Source: Trebouxia sp. TZW2008
Taxonomy: Eukaryota > Chlorophyta > Trebouxiophyceae > Trebouxiales > Trebouxiaceae
NCBI GenBank assembly: GCA_002118135.1
Contig: BDIU01000479.1
Coordinates: 1-64,000 of the forward strand
Reading direction: 5' to 3'
Length of the DNA stretch: 64,000 nucleotides
A model generated the notes under the pieces. The model was not told the origin of the DNA and ran no database searches. It saw only the letters and a list, made by a program, of their open reading frames with translations. A program made the translations under genes and the position numbers. This document shows, piece by piece, positions 46,095 through 57,579 of the stretch (positions are counted from its first letter, which is position 1; every line of letters starts with the position of its first letter).

Positions 46095-49000
46095 ATGTCA
46101 ACTTGCCTACATTGCGATACGCAGGGCCTTGACGAGTACAAGCGCGCATACAAGATGGGTCAAACTGCTGCTGAACAGCTTCGGCACGTCATCGTCCCTC
46201 ACCTGGTGCAGCTGGTTGGCGATGTCAAAACCCAGCGAGTATCAGTTGACCTCGTGTTGGCGTATCTGCAGCGTCAACAGCTGTTCATTGACGAGCAGAT
46301 GCTCCGTAGTATGTTCGCCGAAGCCGACTTCAAGCACGAGAACAGCTTGGCCATCGGGCCTCTGTCAGGAGCAATACAAGGCAGGTATAAAGCAGCCCAG
46401 CCTTGGCAGCAGACCCTTTTTTTCCTACAGAAAGCTGACCTGACTTCACTTCGGCAGGTTTCCGAAGCGGAAGCACGGCCAGAAAGACTGGCTGGCGCTG
46501 GTGTCCCTGATCTTGAGGCGGCCTTTGACGGAACTGCAAGACTTGCTAGCGCCTGTGCCAAGCAAGAGGTATGCACCAGGTCAGCCAATGACACTGTGGG
46601 AGAATAGTCAGAAGAGGCAACTTGAATGCTTAAGCCAGCCAAGACCAGGATAAGATAGCATAAGATAGCACACTTTTGCCCTGATAACCCTCAGCACAGC
46701 AGCACTTAGCAAAGCAGGCGCTGCCCTAAGTCAGGGCAGGGGTCATACTGAGACAAGCAGACGCAGGCTGCCTGTCAACAGAGCATATTGGTTGCCACGA
46801 CAATATGTCCCTTTGGTGCTTCACCTTAGCATTAACAATGTTGGTAAAAGAAGCCAACAAGAAGCTTTTTTTGCTTGAACAGCATCCTCTTCTCGCCCTC
46901 ACAAGCTGTGCTGAACAGGTCATGCGTAAGAGCACAGCACTTTTGCAGCTTCCTTTGCTGACAATGCATAGCTGTGATTGCCAGACAGGCCAAGTTGTGG
47001 CGATGCAACGTGTCGTCAACCTACTGTAACTGTGCTATGTCTGCAGTGTCAACTTTGCCACTTCCAAGAGCAAGGGAACCACTACAGCAGCGCAAGCAGC
47101 ACAAGCAGCTGGAAATCTCAGCTCCAGTAAGAGGAACCCGGCCTTTGTCAGAAAGGCCCCTTCTGGGGAATGGCACACGCTCATCAAAGCCACAAGCAGT
47201 ATGCAGCAGGCTAGCACAGGCAAGCTCAAACGTTGTTGTATTGTTCAACCAGCTGTCATGCAACCAAACATTGCTTTGAGCAGTGGAATGGTCTGCTGAC
47301 GCTGGCTCATGCTGATCAAAGCCGCAAGCAGCATGCAGCAAACAAGCACCGGCAAGCTCATGCAACACATTTGTGGTTTCACATGTCACATGTAAATTTA
47401 CACCTCACAAAAAGTGCTGCTCAGAATCACTTGAGCCAGCCAAATTGCATGGCAACTCAGCAGATGCGGCTTCAATTCATTGTCTCAAACATGCTCAGCA
47501 GATGCTGTATTGAGTCATAGCCTGCGCACAAATACAGGCTCACACCTCTTGCTGACATCAACCAAAAGACTTAGCAAGCTTGGCACAAGCAAGCTGTTGC
47601 AGGGTGACTACCAGAAAATGGCTCTTAAAAGCTGTACAATCCAGCCAACGCTCATGGTGTTGGTGCTACTTCAGGACACGGGACCACAATGGCATCAGAT
47701 GGCTGCTTTCATCCAGTCAGTCATCAGCCCACCTCTGCCACAGCCAGGCTGCACATGTCAGACCACGCCACAGCTGTGGACCAAGCCACAGCTAGCCGCA
47801 GCCCAGCTGCCCCAGCTGTGGCCAGTGAACCAATGCTGCTGCCAGATGCCATGACACAGGATGACTTGAGTGCAACAGCCATGAGCATTGACACTCCAAG
47901 CTATGCCCGCTCACTGGCTATGGGTCAGCTAGGGTTTCCGGCTGTGGCTTCAAACCCTTTCAGTGTATCACAGAGTCTGTCTGAAGCCATGAGTATTGAT
48001 GGACAGCAGCAAATGCCGTTCTGGGATGCTGCTGCAGCAAATACATCAGGTGAGCATATCTTTACAATTTGCTGTTGTCCTCTGATTGTTTGCTTTTCAT
48101 CAGCAGCAGCAGCAGCAGCAGTCATTTGTTCAGATTGGTGGTCTCAACTCCTGTGCTGACGTCTGACAAAGCAACCTCACAGCAATTGCCTTGAAGTACA
48201 GGTGAGAGGCCAGGGGTCTGACGACATCTATTGAGCTCCAAATTTGGCTCATTGGACTCCTCTTTTTCACAACGAACTTTGCCATCCATCTGACATACTC
48301 TGAGCAGTCATGAACACATCCTGAGCAGGCATGTGTTCATGGTCGCAACCAACAGCATCACCGTTCATGCAGAGCAAACTTGGCATGATGTTTGCATATG
48401 CCAACATCATGCCACCTTTGTCTCAAGTGCAATCAGTTGTGAATCATGGATGTTTGATTGTAGAGGGTGTGTATGTATGCATGAACCATCCAGATGCCTG
48501 CAGGGGCGGGGGCACTGGGGGGGCTTGGGGGCCCAGGGCCATTGCCTAATCAGGATCACACGCAAGCGGCACCCATGCTGATGATGACTACTTCGGGCCT
48601 CAAGTCACTCATTGAGACGCAAGCAGAGCAGCAAATCAACTGTGACCTCAGGTTAGTCATCATGCTTGTGCTGAATACACAGATTGAGTGGCGTATTGTT
48701 AGAAAACGAGATGAAATGTCTCCTCAGAGTTGAGACTTGAGCCAGATTCGAGCCAAATTTTGACGACGACCGCTTCAGGACTCAAGTCACTACATGAGAC
48801 GCATGCAGAGCAGCAAATCAACTGTGACCTCAGGTCAGTCACTCAGATGTTCACTGTACCACAGATTGGGTCACCGCTTTTGTGGAACTAAGCTGCAAAC
48901 GCTTCTGGGAGCTGATGTTTTGGGCCAGGTGCTGATGGGTGAGGTGTGAGGTTACTCTGATTTTCTGTTGGCAAATTCACTGCTGACATATTTACTAATA

Positions 49001-50640
49001 ATGCAGGCGCATGCAGGCATATTTTGTCCGGTTCTCCCTGTCAGCAGCAGCAGATCAGCGCTGATGAATTCAATGCAGATGCATTTGTTGTCACTGTTTG
49101 CAGGCAGGGCGTGTCCTCTTTTGCCAGTCAGCATCATTTGTAGCGCTGATGTGTTCAATGCTGACGCATTCATTGCTGATGCATCCACTGCTGATGTATT
49201 TGCTGCGGATGGTTTTGTTGCTAATGCCCTCTCTTGATGTACAACAGTAGATCAAGTGCTGATGCATCCAATGCTGAGTCTATTGTACTTTACAGAGAAC
49301 AATAGACACAACTCATAACGACACTTCGATATTTGACCGGTCTCAGGCAGCTTGCTGCTGTGCTCAAAGCAATTCCATGTACTGTCGCTTTTTGCAGGGG
49401 ATGCATGTCTCTTTTGCCCGTCAGCAACAGTTTCAGCGGCAATGCATGCAGTTCTGACGCATGCAGCCATGATGCATTGACTGCTGATGCATTCACTGCT
49501 GACATCCCAGGCTGACTGAGGCTTTTGTCATAAAGCCCCATGCCACAGCGATATTGTTTTCTTTCTCCTGCTGACCTGTGAACCTTGACTGTTCATGTCA
49601 GCAGGCAGGGTGTCCTCTTTCGCCGGCTAGCCGCAGGTTCCGTGCCAATGCATGCGGTTCTGATGCATGCAGCCTTGATGCAATTAGTGCTAATGCATAC
49701 AGTGCTGATGCATGTATTGCTGATGCAGTTACTGCTGATGCATTCACTGCTGACGTCACAGGGTGCCTGTACTGACAGAGGCTCTCGTCATCATGCTTCA
49801 CAAAGAAACGTCTGCGCCGTTAGACGTCGTAGTGGGAGCCTCTGTCTAAAGAGGCAGCCCAGGACTGTCCTGATGCTTCACAGCATAGCTTTTTCTTTTC
49901 TACTGCTGACTCCTTCACTGTCAGCGCGGGCAAGCATGGCACATCTGCTTTTGCTGGTCAGCTGCATTTTCAGTGCGGATGCAATCCATGCTGATGTCGT
50001 CACCGCTGATGCATGCTGTGTTGATGCGTTTGACGCCAATGTTTGTACTGTGACTGCATGCAGGCAGGGCGTGTCGTCATTTGCTGGTCAGCAGCATTTT
50101 CAGCGCTGATGCAATGCGTGCAAAGCTTCTTGCCGCAAATGCATGCAGTGCTGATGTTTTCAAAGCTGATGTCTGTACTGTTAATGCTTGCAGGCAGGGC
50201 ATTTCTTCTTTTGCTGGTCAGCAGCATTCTCAGCGCTCATGCAGTCAATGCTTATGTACACTCGGCTGATGCATGCAGTGTGGATGCTGTCAACGCTGAT
50301 GCATTCACTGCTGATGTCTGTACTGTGACTGCATGCAGGCAGGGCGTGTTGTCATTTGCTGGTCAGCAGCATTTTTAGCGCTGATGCAATGCGTGCAAAG
50401 CTTCTTGCCGCAAATGCATGCAGTGCTGATGTTTCCAATGCTGATGTCTGTACTGTCACTGCCTGCAGGCAGGGTGTGTCCTCTTTTGCCGGTCAGCAGC
50501 ATTTCCAGACATTTGTGGCGGGATTGCACACCATGTCTGAGATGACATCAGATCTTGCCATGAGCCAATCTCTGAGTGGTCAGCATCTTCCGCAGAAGCA
50601 GCATGGGCATCAGTCAGACGCTCTGAATTGGAATGCTTGA
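46095..50640 (+). CDS. Unrecognised protein with low-complexity Ser/Ala/Gln-rich C-terminal half
   Basis: Supported exons: 46095-46384 (or from an acceptor at 46125), 46458-46568, 47047-about 47230, 47675-48049, about 48570-48651 and/or 48765-48834, and the last exon from about 50470 to 50640. Start MSTCLHCD is a choice; the first exon may begin further upstream. The N-terminal ~120 residues are folded-looking and helical (QLRHVIVPHLVQLVGDV, LRSMFAEADFKHENSLAIG, WLALVSLILRRPLTELQDLL); the FAEADFKHENSLAIG stretch faintly resembles an EF-hand loop but lacks proper spacing. A basic, Ser/Thr-rich linker (SSSKRNPAFVRKAP) and a long Ser/Ala/Met region (DDLSATAMSIDTPSYARSL) follow. The C-terminus is polar (SQSLSGQHLPQKQHGHQSDA). 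No family recognised; a regulatory, possibly nuclear, protein is a guess. Exact middle junctions are uncertain. Confidence 0.6.
48565..48840 (+). repeat. Duplicated exon pair
   Basis: Two open copies, SGLKSLIETQAEQQINCDLR (to about 48651, donor GTTAGT) and SGLKSLHETHAEQQINCDLR (to about 48834, donor GTCAGT), 183 bp apart. Both look splice-competent; either or both may be used. A third-gene copy of the exon at 47047 also lies at about 47290-47375 (LIKAASSMQQTSTGKL). Confidence 0.85.
49000..50465 (+). repeat. Array of about eight shadow copies of the last exon, interleaved with a GCTGATGCA minisatellite
   Basis: The terminal exon begins GVSSFAGQQHFQ after CTGCAGGCAG. The same boundary recurs at about 49018, 49101, 49396, 49602, 49932, 50060, 50190 and 50337, e.g. 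QGVSSFAGQQHFQR at 50067 and QGISSFAGQQHSQR at 50197. Between copies the sequence is a degenerate (GCTGATGCATTCA)n minisatellite (best at 49660-49760). Two whole units (about 50055-50160 and 50332-50440) are nearly identical, so expansion is recent. Confidence 0.92.
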
Positions 50641-51305
50641 CTTGCCGTTTGCAACATTTCAAGAATGCGCTTTGCCAACGGGTGGCAGCTCACAACTATG
50701 ACTGCTACGTTTTTTTGAGTACCGGTAGCTGAATAGTCAAAGTATCGGGCAATTTGCCAGTTGAGCCTATTGAGCAGGTTGAGTATTTGAACTACTGTGC
50801 TTGTCGACTGTATTTGTTTTGAGTATCAAGTTGTTTGTCAAGGACTGAATATGGTTAAAAATGTCAACAAAGTGAACGAATGGAAATACACGAATGAATG
50901 AAGTGCACGTAGGATGTCATGCTGTTGTTGAACTCATGCAAGCTGGAGCTACATTCAAACGCAGGCACCTGATTGCATTTCTAAAAACTCCACGACTTGC
51001 AAAAGTGTCAAAACATACAAATGCAGCAGCAAGCACCCTGAGGAAAGTCTGTCTAAGCAGCAGCAGGCTGGCAACCAAGTTTACACTAAAAAGATGCAAG
51101 GCCTTGCATCAGCTTGACAGTTGTATGCATTGGCATCATGCAACAACTGCATGACAAACTGTCATGCAGGCGTTCCATGTAGCATGCACGCTGTCTTGCC
51201 AATTGGCCATCGCTGCAGCAGACAGCCCTCCCTCCCCCACCCACACCCCACCTTCACCCCCAGAGGGGCAAACAGTCAACTTTATGCCATCCCAATTTGT
51301 GCCAT
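50641..51305. other. Spacer between converging genes
   Basis: An 86-codon plus-strand ORF (50894-51154) has no recognised motif and is probably not a gene. A C-rich stretch lies at 51228-51262. Confidence 0.5.
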
Positions 51306-52675
51306 TTACGCGCTGTCATCAATGTCCTTTCTCCTGGCAGTCAGAAACAGATTTAAGTAGCGCCTATGTATACTTGTCTGCCAACTTCCCCGCTTGCTGT
51401 TCAGCCACCAAGCTATGTGCCTGGAAGATGCAGTGTGATCAGCAGGGGTGGTGTCATTCTTTGAAAAGTCCCACTCTGCAGCAATCTCAGGATAAAGCGT
51501 CTGCAATGAATTGCACTTGCATACTTTCCGCCCAGCGCAACAAGGGCAACCCGCAGGATTTGTGCTGGCTAGTGCTCTCCCATTAGGACTTCGTTGCCAC
51601 CTGTGTGCATGCCCCAAAGCACAGTTGGCGCACACCCAATGTACTAATTTGTTGCTAGACAGCGTGATGCGCTCAGGGTCCAGGCCTGCTTGCTCATTTT
51701 GTTTATGATCCCAAAATGCCATTACTGCAGGGCCCGCAGCTGCCAAGCTTGGGTGTGTTATTCGCTTCTTGCGGTGCTCACGACCGCACCTAGGGCACCC
51801 ACGGCCATGACAAGTGCGGCGGTCAATTCGAGCTCTCCATGCATGGCTGCAAGTAGTGCATGTCCAAGCCACCTTGGCTTCGCTTCCGTAAGTATAGTCA
51901 TGTGGTGTGAGGTCATTTGCATCAAAGTCCCATTCTGCAGCAATATGTGTGAATTTTGTTGCAAGGGAATTATGCTGACACACAGCCTTTCCTGCACAGT
52001 ACGGGCAGCCACCGCCAGTGGTTCGGTCAAAAACTCTTGCTTGCCATACGTGTGCATGCCCATCAGGGCAATTCTGGCAGACCCATTGCACCTTCCAATT
52101 AGACTTGGGATAGATGACTTTGTTGCCAACGCCAACATTTGCAACTGTATCCCACTGCTGCTGCAGATGAGGCGCAAGCTTGCTGATATGTGGGCCCTGG
52201 TGTTGTGGCTGTTGCTTAGTGCTGGCCTGACATAACAGCTTGTGTCTCTGCGATGACTTCCAGCAGCAGATCCCAAGCTCTGCAGAGGGCCCAGAGGACT
52301 CAGTGAAACTCTGTTCCAAGTTTGCATGCTACATCTGAGTCGCAGTCAAGCTGGCAAGCGACGCTGGAAAGGCAGCTGAGTTTGCAGCTGACTTTCACCG
52401 TTGAGATAGCAAGCTACATATGAGCTGCAGACTGTCATTTGCAAGTCAAAAACAGCATTTAAGAGCATGTCGAGCTGCTTACCTTGACGGCTCCAAGTCT
52501 GTACTACATCCGCTTGGTGCAACAAGCGAGGCTGTGTTTGCCTTGCAGACTGACTTGTAGTGTAAAAGCTCGCTGTTGTCCTGCACAAAAGCAGACAAAA
52601 TGTTATGCTCCTCGTGTCAGGCAACCTAAGCGCGATGCCTGAGCTGCTTTTGCAAGCTGCTGCATTGCTGATCAT
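51306..52675 (-). CDS. Multi-zinc-ribbon protein (treble-clef / DUF4379-like), copy 2
   Basis: Two exons: 52483-52675 and 51306-52279; 388 residues. Start MISNAAACKSS; the first ~64 residues are Ser/Thr/Arg/Gln-rich with few acids, like an organelle-targeting peptide. Exon 2 repeats the W-C-x2-C ... GCPxC modules of copy 1 (WVCQNCPDG, WTCTTCSHAW, WVCANCALG; GCPYCAG, GCPRCGRE, GCPCCAGR). The C-terminal third is nearly identical to copy 1 at nucleotide level, while the N-terminal exon is strongly diverged. Same orientation as copy 1, 18.5 kb away. Function unknown. Confidence 0.85.
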
Positions 52676-52764
52676 GTAGGAAAACGCGCCTGGAAGTCAC
52701 GTTGTGCTTGCACCTCTCACCTGACGTTGCCCGTGCATACAACTGACATGCGTGAGTCACATTT

Positions 52765-53283
52765 TCATCTTGGGACAGCAGGACGTGTCGTGGCTGGTGA
52801 ATGGTCGGCAGACAGCGTCAGTGAAGCATCCTGGTTGTAAAGCTGGAAGGTGCTGAGCTGCAGCTGCTTTGGCGAAACCCACTCGAAGACGACTCCCAGT
52901 TCAGCGCGTAGGTCAGGGCTCAGACTCTTCTCCTGAAACGCCGACCCAATTACTGCGCGTGTCAGCGCGAGGCTCACAACCGAAACTTGGTCTTTTCAGG
53001 ACTGATCACCTATCAGTGCAGGGGAATACAGCGTAGGTCGTCAAGCGCAGGCTGTTCTCGTTGATCTGCTACGACCAGTCTGGTCTGCAGCTGAGGTGCT
53101 TGTTGCGTTGAGGATTCACTGCTTGGTTTGCAAAGCAGGACCTCTGTCTGGTCAACAGCAGCTCTGGCAGAAGTGAGCAGATCTCACCGTCAGCTCTGGA
53201 TCGCGCTCTTTGAGGTTGCTAGAAGCCGTAGCTGAGCTGAGAGAGAAAGCAGCGCTTGTTGAATGAACAGCAGTAGTAGACAT
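52765..53283 (-). CDS. Small protein of 87 residues, unrecognised
   Basis: Two exons: 53188-53283 (MSTTAVHSTSAAFSLSSATA...ERDPELT, donor GTGAGA) and 52765-52932 (after GTTTCAG; EKSLSPDLRAELGVVFEWVS, stop TGA). Phase 0 closes exactly. The N-terminus is Ser/Thr/Ala-rich and short on acids; the second exon is well-ordered looking (QLQLSTFQLYNQD). No family recognised. It is one of few genes here without shadow exons. The interval between this gene and the zinc-ribbon gene is under 100 bp, so it must be transcribed into or near that gene's promoter. Confidence 0.6.
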
Positions 53284-53410
53284 TTACACCATTAGCCAAG
53301 TTAGTTGTATTTCAAGTCACACTCATGAAGGCCCGCACACCTTGAAGAAACGGTCTTTCCATTTCCATGGCAGTTGTGAAATCCATTATCCTGTACGACC
53401 TGATTCGCTA

Positions 53411-53470
53411 CCTGCTGCTGCCACTGCTGCTGCTGCTGCTGCTGCTGCTGCCGCTGCTGCGGCTTCTGCT
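53411..53470. repeat. (CTG)n tract preceding stranded exon copies
   Basis: CTGCTGCTG with CCG/GCG interruptions, in the same position relative to glucosyltransferase exon 3 sequence as the (CTG)13 in the parent gene at 29.1 kb. Confidence 0.93.
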
Positions 53471-53589
53471 GTCGCTACAAACAGGCTTGTCTGTCAGCGT
53501 TAGCCCTAGGGCCCTAGGCCTACGATGTGATGTTTATGCAGTCTTCAGCAGCTATGACCTCAATTGTGTTGAAAGATCGTTGGTGGTCA

Positions 53590-54440
53590 GCACAGAATAC
53601 CCTGTTGACATACGAGACCCTGGAGCAAATGTGCTGAGCTATGCAGCCCTGATTTACAATCTACCCCTGCTGATACACTCCTTGCCTGCAGGGTTTCCTT
53701 TTGAAAATCCAGACCCTGGAGCAGGTGTGCTGAACAATGCTGCGCTAGTTTACCGACTGCCCCTGCTGATAGCCTGCTCACTGAGAGAATGTTCCTGCAC
53801 CATGCAGGTTGCAGAACCAAGCATCAACATGGCATCTGACTGCAGGGTACCCTTTTGACATTCCAGACCCTGGACCGGGCGTGGCTGATGCTGTTTCCCC
53901 TTGCAGCCATGCGAAGCCAAACAATGATGCATGATCATCAAGCACACGCAAGTTATGCTGTAGCAATGCTTGCTAGTTGATTGCACGTTGTGCAATGGCA
54001 ACAACACCAGCTTCGCATGGTGTGGCTGCATGCTGTTCTTCCTTGCAGCCATGCGCGTGAACTCTCATGGTATCAAGCAGGGTTCACGCATGGTTTTGAG
54101 CAATTTGCTGCAGTACAGTTTGACATCAGCTGTGAGGTGGTTGCATGCTATTCCCTGTCGGAACCATGTGTTGTGTGATCCTCATGGTAACATGCAGGTC
54201 TGATGCACAAACATGAACAACATGCTGCAGCCCTGAAGTACCATCTACCCCTGCTGATACACTCCTTACCTGGAGGGCGTCCTTTTGACATTCCAGACCC
54301 GAGCAGGCGTGCTGAGCTATGCTGTGCTGGTTCACCACACGCTTTTGCTGATTGGCTTCTCCCTCAGCAAGAGCACCAGCTTTGTGTGGGGCGGCTGTAT
54401 GCTGTTCCCTCTTGCGGCCATGCAAATGCGATTCTCATGA
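53590..54440 (+). pseudogene. Stranded tandem array of glucosyltransferase exon 3 copies
   Basis: At least four copies of the exon that starts GYPFDIPDPGAG in the parent (29313-29488): about 53597 (YPVDIRDPGANVLSYAALI), 53692 (FPFENPDPGAGVLNNAALV), 53848 (YPFDIPDPGPGVADAVSPC) and 54268 (RPFDIPDPSRRAELC, frameshifted). The last runs on to FVWGGCMLFPLAAM in another frame at about 54378-54422, and 3' parts (GGCTGCATGCTGTT...GCAGCCATGCG) recur at 54022 and 54140. No other glucosyltransferase exon is recognisable nearby. Confidence 0.9.
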
Positions 54441-55161
54441 CTGATCATAATTTTGCAATCCACGGCCGACTCGTCAAGTGCAACAGCGCGATGCTCGTGT
54501 CTCTCTCAGCTGCTAGGAGCTGCACATGCGGCCGACGTGATATCTTCGCCAGACTTGGCTGCAACAGAGGATAAAATAACAGCAAGAAGGTCACCAGCAA
54601 CACCCTGGCAAATGTACTCTCAGTCTGTGTACACAGCCGGAGTACGTGAGTCGATATTAAGGACTCATCAGCTTGCGTGCTGTGCAATACAAGGTGCTGC
54701 AGCAGTTGCCACAGGCAATATCAATCTGCTGTACAGGGTTCGCACACCCGCACATCTGGGTCCTCTCCAATCGACCCTCACCCCTTAACGGCATATCAGC
54801 TGATACAGAGATAGCATATTTGCATTGCAGCACAACTGAGGCAGGTTGTGTGTCAATGTCTGAGACATTCCCTTACCACTTGACCAGTTGTCCACTACAA
54901 CTCACTCTGGCAAGAATGCGGGACATGAGCTTAGTAAGCAGTGCCTTGCAGCAACAGTGATCAATCAGAGGTACAAGATTTTGTGAACAGTCTCGATGCT
55001 CAGAGATTGTCAACAGGATATAGTGACACTGCCGAATCAGACATACAGCCACAGACTGCATTGCCCCTCCAGAAGACCTCATAGAGGCTGTTGTTATGGT
55101 GCCAAACAGCTCAAGCTTGATTGTGACTCAGGTGTGCATGCTCGCCACACGCAGGAGCCTT
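54441..55161. other. Spacer
   Basis: Nothing convincing. ORFs on both strands are short and uncharacterised. Confidence 0.45.
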
Positions 55162-56883
55162 TCACGGTGTCGCATCTTGTGCTTTTGCCTTGGCATTGTC
55201 ATAGGCATCTTGAATTGAGCGTGTCATGCTTCCAGCGGCCTCTTTTGACTTCTGTTGCAATGATTTCTCCCCCTCCTGCTTTGCCTGCTGAGCTTGTGTG
55301 TCAGAATCTGCAAACCACCATATAGTGTCTGGAAAAGATGTCACAATGCATAGGCCTGCTTGCTATATTTGTGTCAGAGTCTACAAATCACCAAAGTGTG
55401 TCAGAAACAGACAGTGCAGTACATGGACCTGCTTGCACAATAGAGGCTGCCAAGCACTGCAGTGTGTCAGAGCATGTGCTATGGTGTGCAAACTGTATCA
55501 CATGATGTGTGCGTCAGCCAGCATCCTTTGTGGGCCCCCATTCAGCTTTGGCGGTACGTTGAGCATGTACTGTGTTGCCAAGTGACTGCCCATAAAGCTG
55601 ACATTCTAGTTACTAATTTCATCAGTTGCTGCTTCTTCCTTGTAGGCAGCATCACATGACACAGCAGCTTGCTAAAGATTGTGATAGCCATGTGTGTGAA
55701 AAACCTTTTCATTACACAGCATGCTCAGCTGTGCATAGTAGAATTCAACACTTTGAGACTAATCTTGTTTTGCTGCCAGCTGTCATCGCGAAGATTCAAA
55801 GCAGCATGCATGCAAGGGAAGTGTTTTGGAGCTTGTTGCATACTTTACATGCCACAGACTGTGAACGCTGCTGATCGGATGCAGCTGCGGCTGTCATTGC
55901 TTCAACTGGCACACAAATGCAGCTCATTGTGCTGCATCTGGACTGGCATAAAATAGGTGCTGCTCTCAAGCAGACATTGACGACGGTCATCACTGCTTGC
56001 AATTTGGAAGGAATGGGTGAATGAATGAACAAGTGGACAAACGAACGAACGGACGCACAAATGAATTGACAAATGATGTGGCGCAGGCAAGACAATCACC
56101 GACAGTGATGTCACCTTTGGCATTGCTAGAGACTGATCCTACAGCCTCCTTCAGTTGATCCTTGACTGACTTGGGATCAGTATCAGTCGCTTCTTCACCA
56201 TCTTGCTGTTTCCTGGCTTCATTCCAAATCTTGACAAAGTCCATGTTGCCTTCCTTCATCATTTGACCAGAGATTTTTGCGCCAGCATCTACTCTTCCTT
56301 GCGCCAGTACTTCTTGAGTGATGTATGTCATTTGCGTGACGTATCCCTTTGCCATCATAGCTACTGATATCTGTAAGCATGCTGCGGCTGTTGACATACA
56401 CTCATTTGGATGATGCTCACAAAAGAATCTGGCGAGACAAGACTTATGCCTTACACACCTGGCACTCCTACTGGAAAGTGCATTAATCATTATGTTTACA
56501 AAAGCAAGACTGAGACCGTCAAGCTGACCTTGACCACTATGTCTGACCTTTCCCTATCTATCAGGTTGAGCACGATGCCGACGACGAGGTTTGTGTAGCC
56601 CAGATCTACTAGATTGGCTGTGAGGCTTGCTGCGCCCTCTTCAGCACCTGCAGATCCAACACACTAAAAGATGAACAGTGTTGATGCGAGCCCAGGTTGG
56701 CAATCCAACCGGCTGCAAAGGGTGCGGACCTGCTTGCACTGCTTGGATGGTACTCTGTGCTCCTGCAAAGTATATGCCATACGGCAGTGCCAGCGTGGCT
56801 GCTGCAGTCATGCGAGCGTTCACGATAGGTCCCATACGAACACCATTTTTGAGCAGATCTATGAGAATGCTGGCGGTCGACAT
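55162..56883 (-). CDS. Small protein with one or two membrane segments and a long charged amphipathic tail
   Basis: Four exons: 56730-56883, 56529-56647, 56100-56370, 55162-55307; 690 nt, 229 residues. Start MSTASILIDLL. Hydrophobic stretches are around TAAATLALPYGIYFAGAQS and LGYTNLVVGIVL, then a Met/Gln-rich region (QMTYITQEVLAQGR). The C-terminal third is Lys/Glu/Ala/Gln-rich (QAKQEGEKSLQQKSKEAAGS, IQDAYDNAKAKAQDA), like the amphipathic helices of LEA-type or lipid-surface proteins. No family assigned. In the terminal intron the sequence GTGTCAGAATCTGCAAA, which is the acceptor side of the last exon, recurs at about 55370 and 55400. Confidence 0.7.
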
Positions 56884-57579
56884 GTCGAGACTTGCGCAAT
56901 GCAAGACACGTATCGACTCTGGCTGCCACGACCAATGCTTGATCGATATATACCGATGCTGTCTCAAGTAGTGCTCGAACGAGCAGCGTTTCTGCGACTT
57001 TGCAGGTTCTCTGTGGCGCTGCATGGGATGCCTGTGGGGACTGTGAACATTCCAAAATTTTGTTGTCATTCTTGTTTGGGCAAAGTGTCCGACGACATTG
57101 ACCAATGCCGAAGTCGATGCATATGGGTAGAATCGCAGCAGTTCGTCGCAAGATTTGATAGCATCTGTGGCTGTCCTGCTGCTGCGCATCACTGTGGCAG
57201 TTTTGGTCTTTTCTGAAGCAGGTAGACAAGACTTCAAATTACAGCATGGCAAGCTGCCGAGAAAAGCCTAATAGTATGTGAGTTATGGCAAGCCTGCATC
57301 ATGATTAGTCTGAACATTTCCACAAACGCAAAAGTCTAAAACAGCAATCTCAAAGCAAACATCCCGCATGATTAAAATGTTAAGGTGGGATCAATCTGAA
57401 CAAACTCCTGCCCAAATATATATCTGACGTGCCTGGATGCCAAACGCACAGCATCTATTGTCATGCTTGGTCCAGACCAAGTTCAGCAGATGTCATCGGA
57501 TATATCATTCATTGGCTGCACAAGTGATTCAGAAGTTATTGACTATAGAAAGCTGCTTTGCATGCCCATCATCAGCAGA
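56884..57579. other. Upstream region of the amphipathic-protein gene
   Basis: The minus-strand reading frame of exon 1 stays open upstream to about 57252, so the N-terminus could be longer than annotated. No start context decides this. Between about 57260 and 57579 nothing is seen. Confidence 0.4.

Noticed and set aside
49600..49770. GCTGATGCA repeat considered as centromere or telomere satellite
   Set aside because: Too short and limited to one intron, and clearly linked to the terminal-exon duplicates.
56641..57252. Plus- and minus-strand ORFs of about 180-206 codons over the first exon of the amphipathic-protein gene
   Set aside because: Only the minus-strand frame from 56883 joins to the downstream exons in phase; the others have no splice partners.
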